From Prochlorococcus sp. AG-436-C14 (GTDB lineage Bacteria > Cyanobacteriota > Cyanobacteriia > PCC-6307 > Cyanobiaceae), in the NCBI GenBank assembly GCA_003209755.1, contig QCPD01000004.1, positions 62,001 to 126,000 on the forward strand: a stretch of 64,000 bases of DNA, in the 5' to 3' direction. The position numbers and the translations under genes were made by a program. A model generated the notes under the pieces. It saw only the letters and a program-made list of their open reading frames with translations. It searched no databases and had not been told where the DNA came from. The first letter of the stretch is position 1. Every line of letters begins with the position of its first letter. Of this stretch, positions 57,170 to 64,000 are shown one piece after another.

Positions 57170-58192
57170 ATGACTTTGCGTGTTGCGATTAATGGATTCG
57201 GAAGAATTGGACGCAATTTTATGCGTTGTTGGCTGAGCAGGGGTGCAAATACAAATATTGAGGTCGTTGGTATCAACGTCACTTCTGATCCAAAAACTTG
57301 TGCTCACTTGCTCAAATATGACTCTATTCTAGGTGCTATAAAAGACGCCGAAATTTCACATACAGACGATACATTTCAAATTAACGGTAAAACCATTAAA
57401 TGTTATTCAGATAGAAACCCATTGAATCTTCCTTGGAAAGAGTGGGGAATTGATTTGGTAATTGAGTCAACAGGTGTATTTAATACTGATGTTGGAGCTA
57501 GTAAGCATTTACAAGTTGGAGCTAAGAAGGTCATTCTCACTGCACCTGGAAAGGGTGATGGTGTAGGTACTTATGTTGTTGGTGTTAATGCTGATAAGTA
57601 CTCTCATGAAGACTTTGATATTCTGAGCAATGCAAGTTGCACCACTAATTGTTTAGCACCGATAGTTAAGGTTTTAGATCAAAAGTTGGGTATTAATAAA
57701 GGTTTAATGACCACAATTCATAGTTATACGGGAGATCAAAGAATATTGGATAATGCCCATCGTGATTTACGTCGTGCAAGAGCGGCCGCAATGAATTTGG
57801 TCCCCACTTCAACTGGAGCAGCAAAAGCTGTTGCACTTGTCTATCCACAAATGAAAGGCAAACTAACTGGTATTGCTATGAGAGTCCCTACTCCTAATGT
57901 TTCTGCAGTTGATTTGGTTTTTGAATCAAGTCGTAAAACTAGTGCTGAAGAGGTAAATGGATTATTGAAAACTGCTTCACAGGGAGAAATGAAAGGCATA
58001 ATAAAATATGGAGATTTGCCTCTGGTTTCTACTGATTATGCGGGAACTAATGAATCAACTATTGTTGATGAAGCATTAACAATGTGTATTGACGACAATA
58101 TGGTGAAAGTTTTGGCTTGGTATGACAACGAGTGGGGTTATAGTCAAAGGGTTGTGGATTTGGCTGAAATTGTTGCTCAAAAATGGAAATAA
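57170..58192 (+). CDS. gap2: glyceraldehyde-3-phosphate dehydrogenase (Calvin cycle type)
   Basis: Gap2 is the photosynthetic GAPDH, reducing 1,3-bisphosphoglycerate in the Calvin cycle with NADPH or NADH. The Rossmann motif [19 protein letters not shown] is at residues 4-22, the catalytic Cys lies in [18 protein letters not shown], and the S-loop [18 protein letters not shown] and the C-terminal [15 protein letters not shown] are typical. At 340 residues it is the common length, without the regulatory CTE of plant GapB. It is divergent from murC and faces the thiL gene. Confidence 0.95.
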   Translation: MTLRVAINGFGRIGRNFMRCWLSRGANTNIEVVGINVTSDPKTCAHLLKYDSILGAIKDAEISHTDDTFQINGKTIKCYSDRNPLNLPWKEWGIDLVIESTGVFNTDVGASKHLQVGAKKVILTAPGKGDGVGTYVVGVNADKYSHEDFDILSNASCTTNCLAPIVKVLDQKLGINKGLMTTIHSYTGDQRILDNAHRDLRRARAAAMNLVPTSTGAAKAVALVYPQMKGKLTGIAMRVPTPNVSAVDLVFESSRKTSAEEVNGLLKTASQGEMKGIIKYGDLPLVSTDYAGTNESTIVDEALTMCIDDNMVKVLAWYDNEWGYSQRVVDLAEIVAQKWK

Positions 58193-58208
58193 ATTTTAAG
58201 TTCTATAG

Positions 58209-59192
58209 TTAAAAATGTCTAAAAAGACTTGATTCTTGAATATTAATTCGTTCTAAGTTATCCCAGAAAATATTAGGTTTACCTTCTTTTATAAACCCAA
58301 TAATTTGAGCAGATTTCAATGTTTTGCAAATAGCTTCTGCCCATTCTTTAGGAAGGCTCAGTATCAACTCATAGTCTTCTCCTCCATTCAGAATCCATTC
58401 ATCCCAACATGAATCTTCTGGCCAGTCAGGATATTTAAGAACAGAATTTTTTGATAAAACTGCTTGGCAATTACTGCTTTGGCAAATTCCCCTAATTGAT
58501 TCAATAAGCCCATCGCTGCTATCAGTTCCTGCAGCTCTCCAATTCGTTGATTCAGGCTTGCACTGTTTCAATGCTTGGAGTGCGTTAACAGCCGGATATG
58601 GACGTTTATGTGCATTGATAGCTCTTTTAATAAGCTGAGGGCTTATTTGGGCTTCACTTGGTAGTTTTTCTGATGTTAAAAGTGCTAAACCTAACCTACT
58701 CAATCCATGATATCCAGTACTAACAATATAATCTCCAGGTAAAGCATTTCCTCTATGCAATCTGAGTGAGTTCTTTTCTCCAATTGCCGTAATTGAAATC
58801 ATTTTTTCCTTTCCACACGAGCAATCTCCACCAATTATTTCTCCTCCAAATTCTTCCATCGCTTCCATCATCCCTTCATATAGGTTTTCTACCCATTCCC
58901 AATGTGTATTTGGTGGTAAAACAAGCCCAACATTAAAGGAGATTATATTTTCTGAGCCGCTGCAAATAAGATCAGAAATATTTGTGGTAATACATTTCCA
59001 GCCAATATCTTTAGCATTAGATATTTCATCAGAAAAATGAATTTTCTCTACAAGTAAATCAGTATTAATCAATAAACTTTTGTTGCTTGAATTGATTTCT
59101 GCAATATCATCATCTATCTGACCATATCGCATAAATTTTTTTAAACGATTAAGTAATTCTATTTCACCTAAATCTCGAATTGTAGGTCTCAC
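58209..59192 (-). CDS. thiL: thiamine-monophosphate kinase
   Basis: ThiL phosphorylates thiamine phosphate to the active cofactor, thiamine diphosphate. The GHMP-unrelated AIR-synthetase-like fold shows DDIAEINSSNKSLLINTDLLV near the N-terminus, GGDCSCGKEKMISITAIGE in the middle, AAGTDSSDGLIESIRGICQ and LNGGEDYELILSLP towards the end. At 327 residues it is complete. The start is a GTG at 59192. It follows the cyclophilin gene on the same strand by 12 bases. Confidence 0.94.
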   Translation of the reverse strand: MRPTIRDLGEIELLNRLKKFMRYGQIDDDIAEINSSNKSLLINTDLLVEKIHFSDEISNAKDIGWKCITTNISDLICSGSENIISFNVGLVLPPNTHWEWVENLYEGMMEAMEEFGGEIIGGDCSCGKEKMISITAIGEKNSLRLHRGNALPGDYIVSTGYHGLSRLGLALLTSEKLPSEAQISPQLIKRAINAHKRPYPAVNALQALKQCKPESTNWRAAGTDSSDGLIESIRGICQSSNCQAVLSKNSVLKYPDWPEDSCWDEWILNGGEDYELILSLPKEWAEAICKTLKSAQIIGFIKEGKPNIFWDNLERINIQESSLFRHF

Positions 59193-59204
59193 TTTTTATA
59201 AAAA

Positions 59205-60287
59205 TCAAGCTTTGAGTTTTAGATTCTCTGAACCATTTAATACTTTAATTGAGATAATTTTATCATCTACTCCAAGTTTATTTAATATTTCAGAACCTTC
59301 TATTACATATCCAAAAGCTGCGTTTCTTCCATCAATAAGATTACGTCCAGCGGGATTTAATTCAGCTTCATATAAGAAAAAGAAAAACTGAGATGAACCA
59401 TCATTTAAATCTTTGTCGGAGTGAGCCCAGCCAAGTGTTCCTAAAGTTGCGAATGGAAGGACTGGGATTTCAGTGTAAAGTCCAACATCTTCGAAAGTCT
59501 CACCATAAAGTGTATCTTCAAAATTAGGTGTTCTTATTTCTAAAGGAACTCTTCTTAACTCATTATTGTTAGGGTCTATATATCCAATTGCTTCTCCTTT
59601 AGGATCACCAGTTTGAAGAATAAAAAATTCTTCAGCTCTGTTAATTGCTAAACCATCGTAAAAACCTTTCAATGAAAGATCTATAAATGAGCCAGCTGTT
59701 AAGGGAGCATTATAACCATCAATAATTGCAGTCATATTTCCTTTTGATGTTTTTATTTCTACATTTGCTCTACCTAAAAGTCTTGGTAAATTGTCGTATT
59801 CACTGGGTATTTTATATGGGAAGTTATTTGTGATTAGTAGAGATTCTAGATCATCAATTGTTTTTAAACTTTGACGCCTTACGTCAAGAAATGAGACTTT
59901 ATTTTTTTCGTTCGCTATTTGCCCTAATTCATCTAGCTCTTCTTTCAAATTAGAAAGCAGATTAGCTGCTTTTTCCTGATTTTCCATTGGGATTGAGTCA
60001 AGAATTTGATTTTTTCTGTTACTTACTAAGAATTGACTTCTTGAAGTCGCTTTGCTGATAGCTGACCATCTGCTTCCGCGAAGATCTTCACTAGTATCTT
60101 CTAGTTTGTTTTGTAATTCACGTAATTCTTTTTGGTCAATTGGTAAAGATTTTCTTAATATTGCATATGGATCTTTCAATCGATTACCATTTGGAAGGCT
60201 TGCTACTGCAGGGTCAATCCATGGAGAGCTCAAAGAAAACAGGATTGTTATCAGGGCAAGAATGCAAATCTTTTTCGCCATGTTCAT
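59205..60287 (-). CDS. cyclophilin-type peptidyl-prolyl isomerase, exported
   Basis: A 360-residue protein with an N-terminal signal peptide (ICILALITILFSLSSPWI, cleavage near PAVAS), so it acts outside the cytoplasm, possibly in the thylakoid lumen. A helical region (residues about 50-170) resembles the N-terminal part of TLP40, then the cyclophilin domain with GNMTAIIDGYNAPLTAGSFI and LGTLGWAHSDKDLNDGSSQF and FAYVI-like GYVIEGSEILNKLG. The active-site Arg in FYDGLAINRAEEF differs in the neighbourhood from classic cyclophilins, so activity is uncertain. It is divergent from efp and upstream of thiL. Confidence 0.9.
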   Translation of the reverse strand: MNMAKKICILALITILFSLSSPWIDPAVASLPNGNRLKDPYAILRKSLPIDQKELRELQNKLEDTSEDLRGSRWSAISKATSRSQFLVSNRKNQILDSIPMENQEKAANLLSNLKEELDELGQIANEKNKVSFLDVRRQSLKTIDDLESLLITNNFPYKIPSEYDNLPRLLGRANVEIKTSKGNMTAIIDGYNAPLTAGSFIDLSLKGFYDGLAINRAEEFFILQTGDPKGEAIGYIDPNNNELRRVPLEIRTPNFEDTLYGETFEDVGLYTEIPVLPFATLGTLGWAHSDKDLNDGSSQFFFFLYEAELNPAGRNLIDGRNAAFGYVIEGSEILNKLGVDDKIISIKVLNGSENLKLKA

Positions 60288-60344
60288 TCTATGTTTTGCA
60301 TGACTTTGGCACAGACTTATGATCGATTGGTATCTTTTGTGTGA

Positions 60345-60908
60345 ATGATTTCAAGTAACGACTTTCGCACTGGCACTACGATCGAGTTAGACGGTGCAGT
60401 TTGGCGTGTTATTGAATTTTTACATGTCAAGCCTGGTAAGGGTTCTGCGTTTGTTAGAACTAAATTAAAAGCTGTTGTGAGTGGGAGTGTTGTCGAAAAG
60501 ACTTTTAGAGCGGGGGAAATGGTTCCACAAGCTCTTTTGGAGAAATCAAAGTTGCAACACACATATATGGACGGAGATGATTTTGTATTTATGGATATGA
60601 CTTCTTATGAAGAAACGCGTCTAACAGCTAAACAAATTGGCGAAAGTAGGAAATATCTTAAGGAAGGGATGGAGGTTAATGTAGTGTCTTGGAATGAAAA
60701 ACCCCTTGAAGTTGAATTGCCAAATTCAGTTGTTTTAGAAATAAAAGAAACTGATCCTGGCGTCAAAGGTGACACTGCTTCTGGAGGAACAAAGCCTGCA
60801 ATTTTGGAAACAGGAGCCCAAGTAATGGTCCCATTATTTCTTTCAATTGGTGAGAAAATTCGAGTAGATACTCGAAATGACAGTTATCTAGGCCGAGAAA
60901 CACAATGA
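60345..60908 (+). CDS. efp: elongation factor P
   Basis: EF-P helps ribosomes stalled on polyproline. The tip lysine is Lys32 in [13 protein letters not shown], and [19 protein letters not shown] is the start. [16 protein letters not shown] is near the C-terminus. At 187 residues it is full length. Modification enzymes (EpmA type) were not found in this window. It overlaps accB by four bases (ATGA), indicating coupled translation. Confidence 0.96.
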   Translation: MISSNDFRTGTTIELDGAVWRVIEFLHVKPGKGSAFVRTKLKAVVSGSVVEKTFRAGEMVPQALLEKSKLQHTYMDGDDFVFMDMTSYEETRLTAKQIGESRKYLKEGMEVNVVSWNEKPLEVELPNSVVLEIKETDPGVKGDTASGGTKPAILETGAQVMVPLFLSIGEKIRVDTRNDSYLGRETQ

Positions 60909-61402
60909 CTATGAATCTTGATCACGAAGAGCTTCATCGCTTATTGGCAACTTTAGCTGAAAGCGATATTCAAGAGTTTCGACTTGAGGGAGAAGATTTT
61001 TGCTTGGAAGTTAAACGTAATCTTGGGATTTCTTCAGAAGCAATAACTTCTAATAAGAAAATTACTTCCGAAGAGATTGATCCACCACCACTTCAGCGCA
61101 AAATTGAGGCCTCTCCAGCACCTAGTACACCTCCCCCTTCGGTACCAGGATCACGTTCTGACTTGGTTGAAGTGACTGCTCCTATGGTTGGAACCTTTTA
61201 TCGCGCACCAGGCCCAGAAGAGCCTCCTTTCGTGGAAATTGGATCGAGAATCAGTGTCGGCCAAGCTGTTTGTATACTTGAGGCAATGAAATTAATGAAT
61301 GAATTAGAATCAGAAGTAAGTGGAGAAGTAATTGAAATTCTTGTTGAGAATGGAACACCAGTTGAGTTTGGTCAAGTTTTAATGAGATTAAAACCTGTAT
61401 AG
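60905..61402 (+). CDS. accB: biotin carboxyl carrier protein of acetyl-CoA carboxylase
   Basis: AccB carries the biotin that is carboxylated for malonyl-CoA, the start of fatty acid synthesis. The biotinylated Lys is in [13 protein letters not shown] (Lys129 of 165). The N-terminal domain ([21 protein letters not shown]) is followed by a Pro/Ser-rich linker and then the biotinyl barrel. The ATG overlaps the efp stop by four bases. It converges on pdxA. Confidence 0.95.
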   Translation: MTMNLDHEELHRLLATLAESDIQEFRLEGEDFCLEVKRNLGISSEAITSNKKITSEEIDPPPLQRKIEASPAPSTPPPSVPGSRSDLVEVTAPMVGTFYRAPGPEEPPFVEIGSRISVGQAVCILEAMKLMNELESEVSGEVIEILVENGTPVEFGQVLMRLKPV

Positions 61403-61412
61403 AAGTTTTTAT

Positions 61413-62438
61413 TTATCGAGAAAGCAGCCAAGCATTATTAATTGCAGCAATCATACTTTTTTCTCTTGCTTTGAACTTGCCTGCAATATCAAGTGCAGTG
61501 CCATGATCAGGAGATGTTCTTACAAAAGGCAATCCAAGCGTTGTGTTAACAGCTTCATCGAAGGCAATCAACTTCACAGGTATGAGACCTTGATCGTGAA
61601 ATAAAGCAAGTATTCCATCAGGTGCGTTATTTTCACTCGATGCTCTATTCCATGCATCTAATGATGAAATCCAGCAGGTATCGGGAGGTATGGGCCCTTC
61701 AATTTTGATAGCTGGATTATCTAATTTCCATTCATTTAAGACAGGAAGAACTAAGTTTTGTTCTTCTATTCCAATTTTTCCTTCCTCTCCAGCATGTGGA
61801 TTTAATCCGGCTATTTGTAATAATGGATTTTCTTTGAATTTACGACAGAAACTTAATAGGCTATCTAATTTATACCTAATCAATTCTTTTGTTAAAGTAT
61901 CATTTATTTTATTAAGAGGTATATGTGTTGTAGCTAATAAAGTATTAAATCTCCATCCATTATTTGGTGAAACTGCTGTAAAAAGCATAGATGTTTTTTT
62001 ATTAGTTAATTGTCCTAATAATTCAGTTTGTCCTGCAAATTTATGACCAGCTTTGTACCATGCAATTTTTGAAATAGGTGCAGTTACTAGAGCATTAGCT
62101 TTACCTTCTGAAATTATATTAGTTGCATTTAAAAGCCATTTAAAGCTTGCTGATCCTGTAGATTCATTAACTATTCCTGGAGTAACTTTCTTTTCTAAAG
62201 GGATATCAATAATATCAAGATTATTTGGATCGGGAATATTATTTATTCCATGTTTAATTAACTCTGAGTAAGTTTGATAAATATGTTTTTTGCACCCTAC
62301 TAGCAAAGGCTCTATATTTTTATTTAAGCAATTAGAACCAAGAGCTTTTAATGTTATTTCAGTTCCTATTCCTGCAGGATCACCTAGTGAAATAATAAGC
62401 TTATTTTTATTGTCTTTTGATGTTTTAAATTCTTTCAT
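61413..62438 (-). CDS. pdxA: 4-hydroxythreonine-4-phosphate dehydrogenase
   Basis: PdxA oxidises 4-phosphohydroxy-threonine for the DXP-dependent pyridoxal phosphate pathway. The N-terminal IISLGDPAGIGTEITLKAL, VTAPISKIAWYKAGHKFAG and the C-terminal ALFHDQGLIPVKLIAFDEAV and LPFVRTSPDHGTALDIAGK are the family signatures with the metal-binding His residues. At 341 residues it is of the usual size. It is convergent with accB, ten bases away. Confidence 0.94.
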   Translation of the reverse strand: MKEFKTSKDNKNKLIISLGDPAGIGTEITLKALGSNCLNKNIEPLLVGCKKHIYQTYSELIKHGINNIPDPNNLDIIDIPLEKKVTPGIVNESTGSASFKWLLNATNIISEGKANALVTAPISKIAWYKAGHKFAGQTELLGQLTNKKTSMLFTAVSPNNGWRFNTLLATTHIPLNKINDTLTKELIRYKLDSLLSFCRKFKENPLLQIAGLNPHAGEEGKIGIEEQNLVLPVLNEWKLDNPAIKIEGPIPPDTCWISSLDAWNRASSENNAPDGILALFHDQGLIPVKLIAFDEAVNTTLGLPFVRTSPDHGTALDIAGKFKAREKSMIAAINNAWLLSR

Positions 62439-62622
62439 TTTTAATGTGATTTTAGGGTTTATTTTTTTAGATTAAGTAAAAACTATAGCAACGTTTGGTC
62501 TAATAAATCTGTGCAAGTTTTTTTATGATAATAGATAATTACATTACTAGAAAATAATGAGCTATTAAACTTCTTTGAGCTTTTTATAAGAATAATAAAT
62601 AGAGATAATCCCAAAATAAAAA
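62439..62622. other. gap between pdxA and the epimerase gene
   Basis: These 184 bases, between two minus-strand genes, are strongly AT-rich. I see no gene and no hairpin convincing enough to call; it should hold the promoter of pdxA. Confidence 0.4.
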
Positions 62623-63522
62623 CTAATAATTCATATTTAATTTTGAGAAACAGTTTTTTAATCCAGATTTAAAATCAGGATATATCAAAGAATATCCAAG
62701 TGTTTTGCATAATAGCTTGTTATCAACTTTTCGATTTTCTTTCCAAAAAGATAGTGCCATTGAGCTCATAGTTTCTTTTGCAATTTCAAAAGGTATCGTT
62801 GCAGGTAGAGATTTTTGAGCTAATTTTGCTGCGAAAGCAATAACTTCAAGATTATTTGTTGGTAAGTTATCAGCTACGTTCACTATAGATGGATTCTTTC
62901 CTTGTGAATAGAGATTAATTAAAAAAAAGACAGCCCCAGCAATATCATCGACATGAACTCTCGAAAAAACCTGACCAGGCTTATCGACCATTTTTGTTGT
63001 CCCTGCAAACAGGCTTTCAAATGCAGATCTTCCAGGGCCATAAATACCTGGTAACCTAAGTATTTGGACAGGAAGCTTTGTAGCTAACCATTTTTGTTCG
63101 CAGAAAAACCTGCGAACACTTCTTTTTTGTTGAGGATTAGGAGATGTATTTTCATTAACCCATTCCCCTTTCGTATCTCCATATACACCAGTAGTTGATA
63201 AGTAACCAACCCACTTTAAATTTTTTGAATTTAGTAATTGAGTTTTAAGTTTATTAAGTACAGGGTCTTCTCCATTTGGCAAAGGAGGAATACAACTTAA
63301 GACATGAGTTGCTCCTTCAAAAATTTCTTTCGAGACTTCTTTGTCGGTATTAAATATGAAATCAGCTCCTTTGCTATTTTCATGCCTTCTGCTGCACAAA
63401 ACTTTTATTCCTAGATGTCTTCCTAGACTTGCGATTTTTTGACCACTGAATCCGCCACCAAATATGATTAATTTTGATTTAGAAGGTAGAGGATCCAATT
63501 GCTTGACAATAGCCTGAAACAT
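62623..63522 (-). CDS. NAD-dependent epimerase/SDR-like protein (YeeZ type)
   Basis: A 299-residue protein with a Rossmann fold at the start, LIIFGGGFSGQKIASLGRHLG, where the Gly-rich loop is GGGFSG. The segment YLSTTGVYGDTKGEWVNE holds the Ser/Thr-Tyr region of extended SDRs, although the usual YxxxK pair is not clear. ILRLPGIYGPGRSAF and RVHVDDIAGAVFFLI follow, as in the YeeZ subgroup. Its substrate, perhaps a nucleotide-sugar, is unknown. It is divergent from a small secreted protein gene. Confidence 0.82.
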   Translation of the reverse strand: MFQAIVKQLDPLPSKSKLIIFGGGFSGQKIASLGRHLGIKVLCSRRHENSKGADFIFNTDKEVSKEIFEGATHVLSCIPPLPNGEDPVLNKLKTQLLNSKNLKWVGYLSTTGVYGDTKGEWVNENTSPNPQQKRSVRRFFCEQKWLATKLPVQILRLPGIYGPGRSAFESLFAGTTKMVDKPGQVFSRVHVDDIAGAVFFLINLYSQGKNPSIVNVADNLPTNNLEVIAFAAKLAQKSLPATIPFEIAKETMSSMALSFWKENRKVDNKLLCKTLGYSLIYPDFKSGLKNCFSKLNMNY

Positions 63523-63554
63523 TAGTACAAATGTATTAAGTTAATTATTTAGCA

Positions 63555-63779
63555 ATGATTGCTTCTTATATAAAGCCTAGTCTGAATTCCATGAATGGCA
63601 CTGGCAATTTATGTAACCATAAAAGGTTATTAATACAAAAAAGAAATCAAAATTTGATAAAACCTTTTCTTGCTTCAATTTTCTTTCTTCTTTGTATCAT
63701 TATTGTGCCCGAAAAGCAGTCTAATTCAGCTTCGATTTGTGAAAAATATAATTCTTCTCTTGCTTGTCAAGTCTGGTAG
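63555..63779 (+). CDS. small exported hypothetical protein
   Basis: A 74-residue frame with a hydrophobic segment LIKPFLASIFFLLCIIIVP near residues 34-52, then a short tail with two Cys (ICEKYNSSLACQVW) that might form a disulfide outside the cytoplasm. I do not recognise it. A later start at the second ATG (residue 13) is possible. It converges on the HNH gene with three bases between them. Confidence 0.5.
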   Translation: MIASYIKPSLNSMNGTGNLCNHKRLLIQKRNQNLIKPFLASIFFLLCIIIVPEKQSNSASICEKYNSSLACQVW

Positions 63780-63782
63780 GTT

Positions 63783-64000
63783 TTAAGCAGCTTGCCAAGA
63801 GTAATCTTCATTTAATTTTGAGTCTTGCTTCTCAAAACTTTTACTCTGTTTAGGTTCTGCCCATTTTAGAAGTCTTAGAGCTAAGCGTATGTCTCCCTCC
63901 GTCCATGCTCGTATAGCCATAGAACGTCTTGGGTCGTAAAAACGTTGTTTTCTATACCATTCAAAAGCATCATTGTCTGTTTTGCTTCCATTACATGAGA
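63783..64000 (-). CDS. HNH endonuclease-like protein (partial, start outside window)
   Basis: The minus strand is open from the right window edge to a TAA at 63783. The visible 71 residues begin with CNGSKTDNDAFEWYRKQRFY, which resembles the end of an HNH nuclease motif with its zinc-site Cys, followed by DPRRSMAIRAWTEGDIRLAL and a polar tail ending SWQAA. The N-terminal part with the HNH histidines lies outside the window, so the call is from the C-terminal part only. Confidence 0.6.
   Translation of the reverse strand, partial: SCNGSKTDNDAFEWYRKQRFYDPRRSMAIRAWTEGDIRLALRLLKWAEPKQSKSFEKQDSKLNEDYSWQAA

Noticed and set aside
1-64000. tRNA and rRNA genes, CRISPR arrays, insertion sequences, prophage
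   Set aside because: I looked in the gaps on both strands and saw no cloverleaf with TTCGA-type arm, no regularly spaced repeats, no transposase or integrase, and no phage structural genes.

Overview
The window looks like AT-rich, tightly packed picocyanobacterial DNA, most probably Prochlorococcus. I base this on the run of genes starting at about 32.9 kb: dnaN, a PRC-barrel-like protein, purL, purF, gyrA-type, TPR, queG, DUF502, nusB, ftsY, RsbU-type, argH, RRM protein, dus, msrB, grpE, dnaJ, tusA-like, rsgA, ybaB, murB, murC, gap2, thiL, cyclophilin, efp, accB, pdxA. As I remember it, this is the order in which published Prochlorococcus chromosomes begin. Cyanobacterial marker genes (Tic20-like, sucrose-phosphate synthase, DUF3134, DUF1400, group 2 sigma factor, phytol-kinase-like) agree. 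I cannot name a strain.

Left part (1 to 32.5 kb): a GNAT acetyltransferase cut by the window edge, an MFS exporter, polyphosphate kinase, a sigma factor, a lipid-alcohol kinase, DAHP synthase, aconitase B with a ClC channel behind it, an O-antigen-ligase-like membrane protein overlapping purU, an FAD oxidoreductase, dnaK, aroE, Tic20-like, rpsF, argG, two tiny membrane proteins, DUF3134, mraY, a small conserved protein, sucrose-phosphate synthase, uvrA, recN, an ABC1/UbiB kinase, a DUF1400 protein and threonine synthase.

Centre (32,490 to 32,865): a 376-base non-coding stretch with at least five DnaA-box-like nonamers just before dnaN. I read it as the replication origin. Base use on the + strand seems to change here (A-rich coding to the left, T-rich to the right), as expected where leading and lagging strands swap.

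Right part (32.9 to 64 kb): the gene run listed above, then an SDR epimerase-like gene, a small exported protein and the 3' end of an HNH endonuclease gene cut by the right edge. It covers purine synthesis, translation and its folding helpers (grpE, dnaJ, efp, rsgA, ftsY, nusB), peptidoglycan synthesis (murB, murC), carbon fixation (gap2), and cofactor and fatty acid synthesis (thiL, pdxA, accB).

I found no rRNA, tRNA, CRISPR array, insertion sequence, prophage or genomic island. This is ordinary core chromosome. The most interesting items are the origin, a tandem-repeat acidic tail on ribosomal protein S6, two readable terminators, a sucrose-phosphate synthase whose phosphatase half has altered HAD motifs, and a DUF1400 protein without its usual hydrolase domain. 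Many genes appear to start with TTG or GTG.
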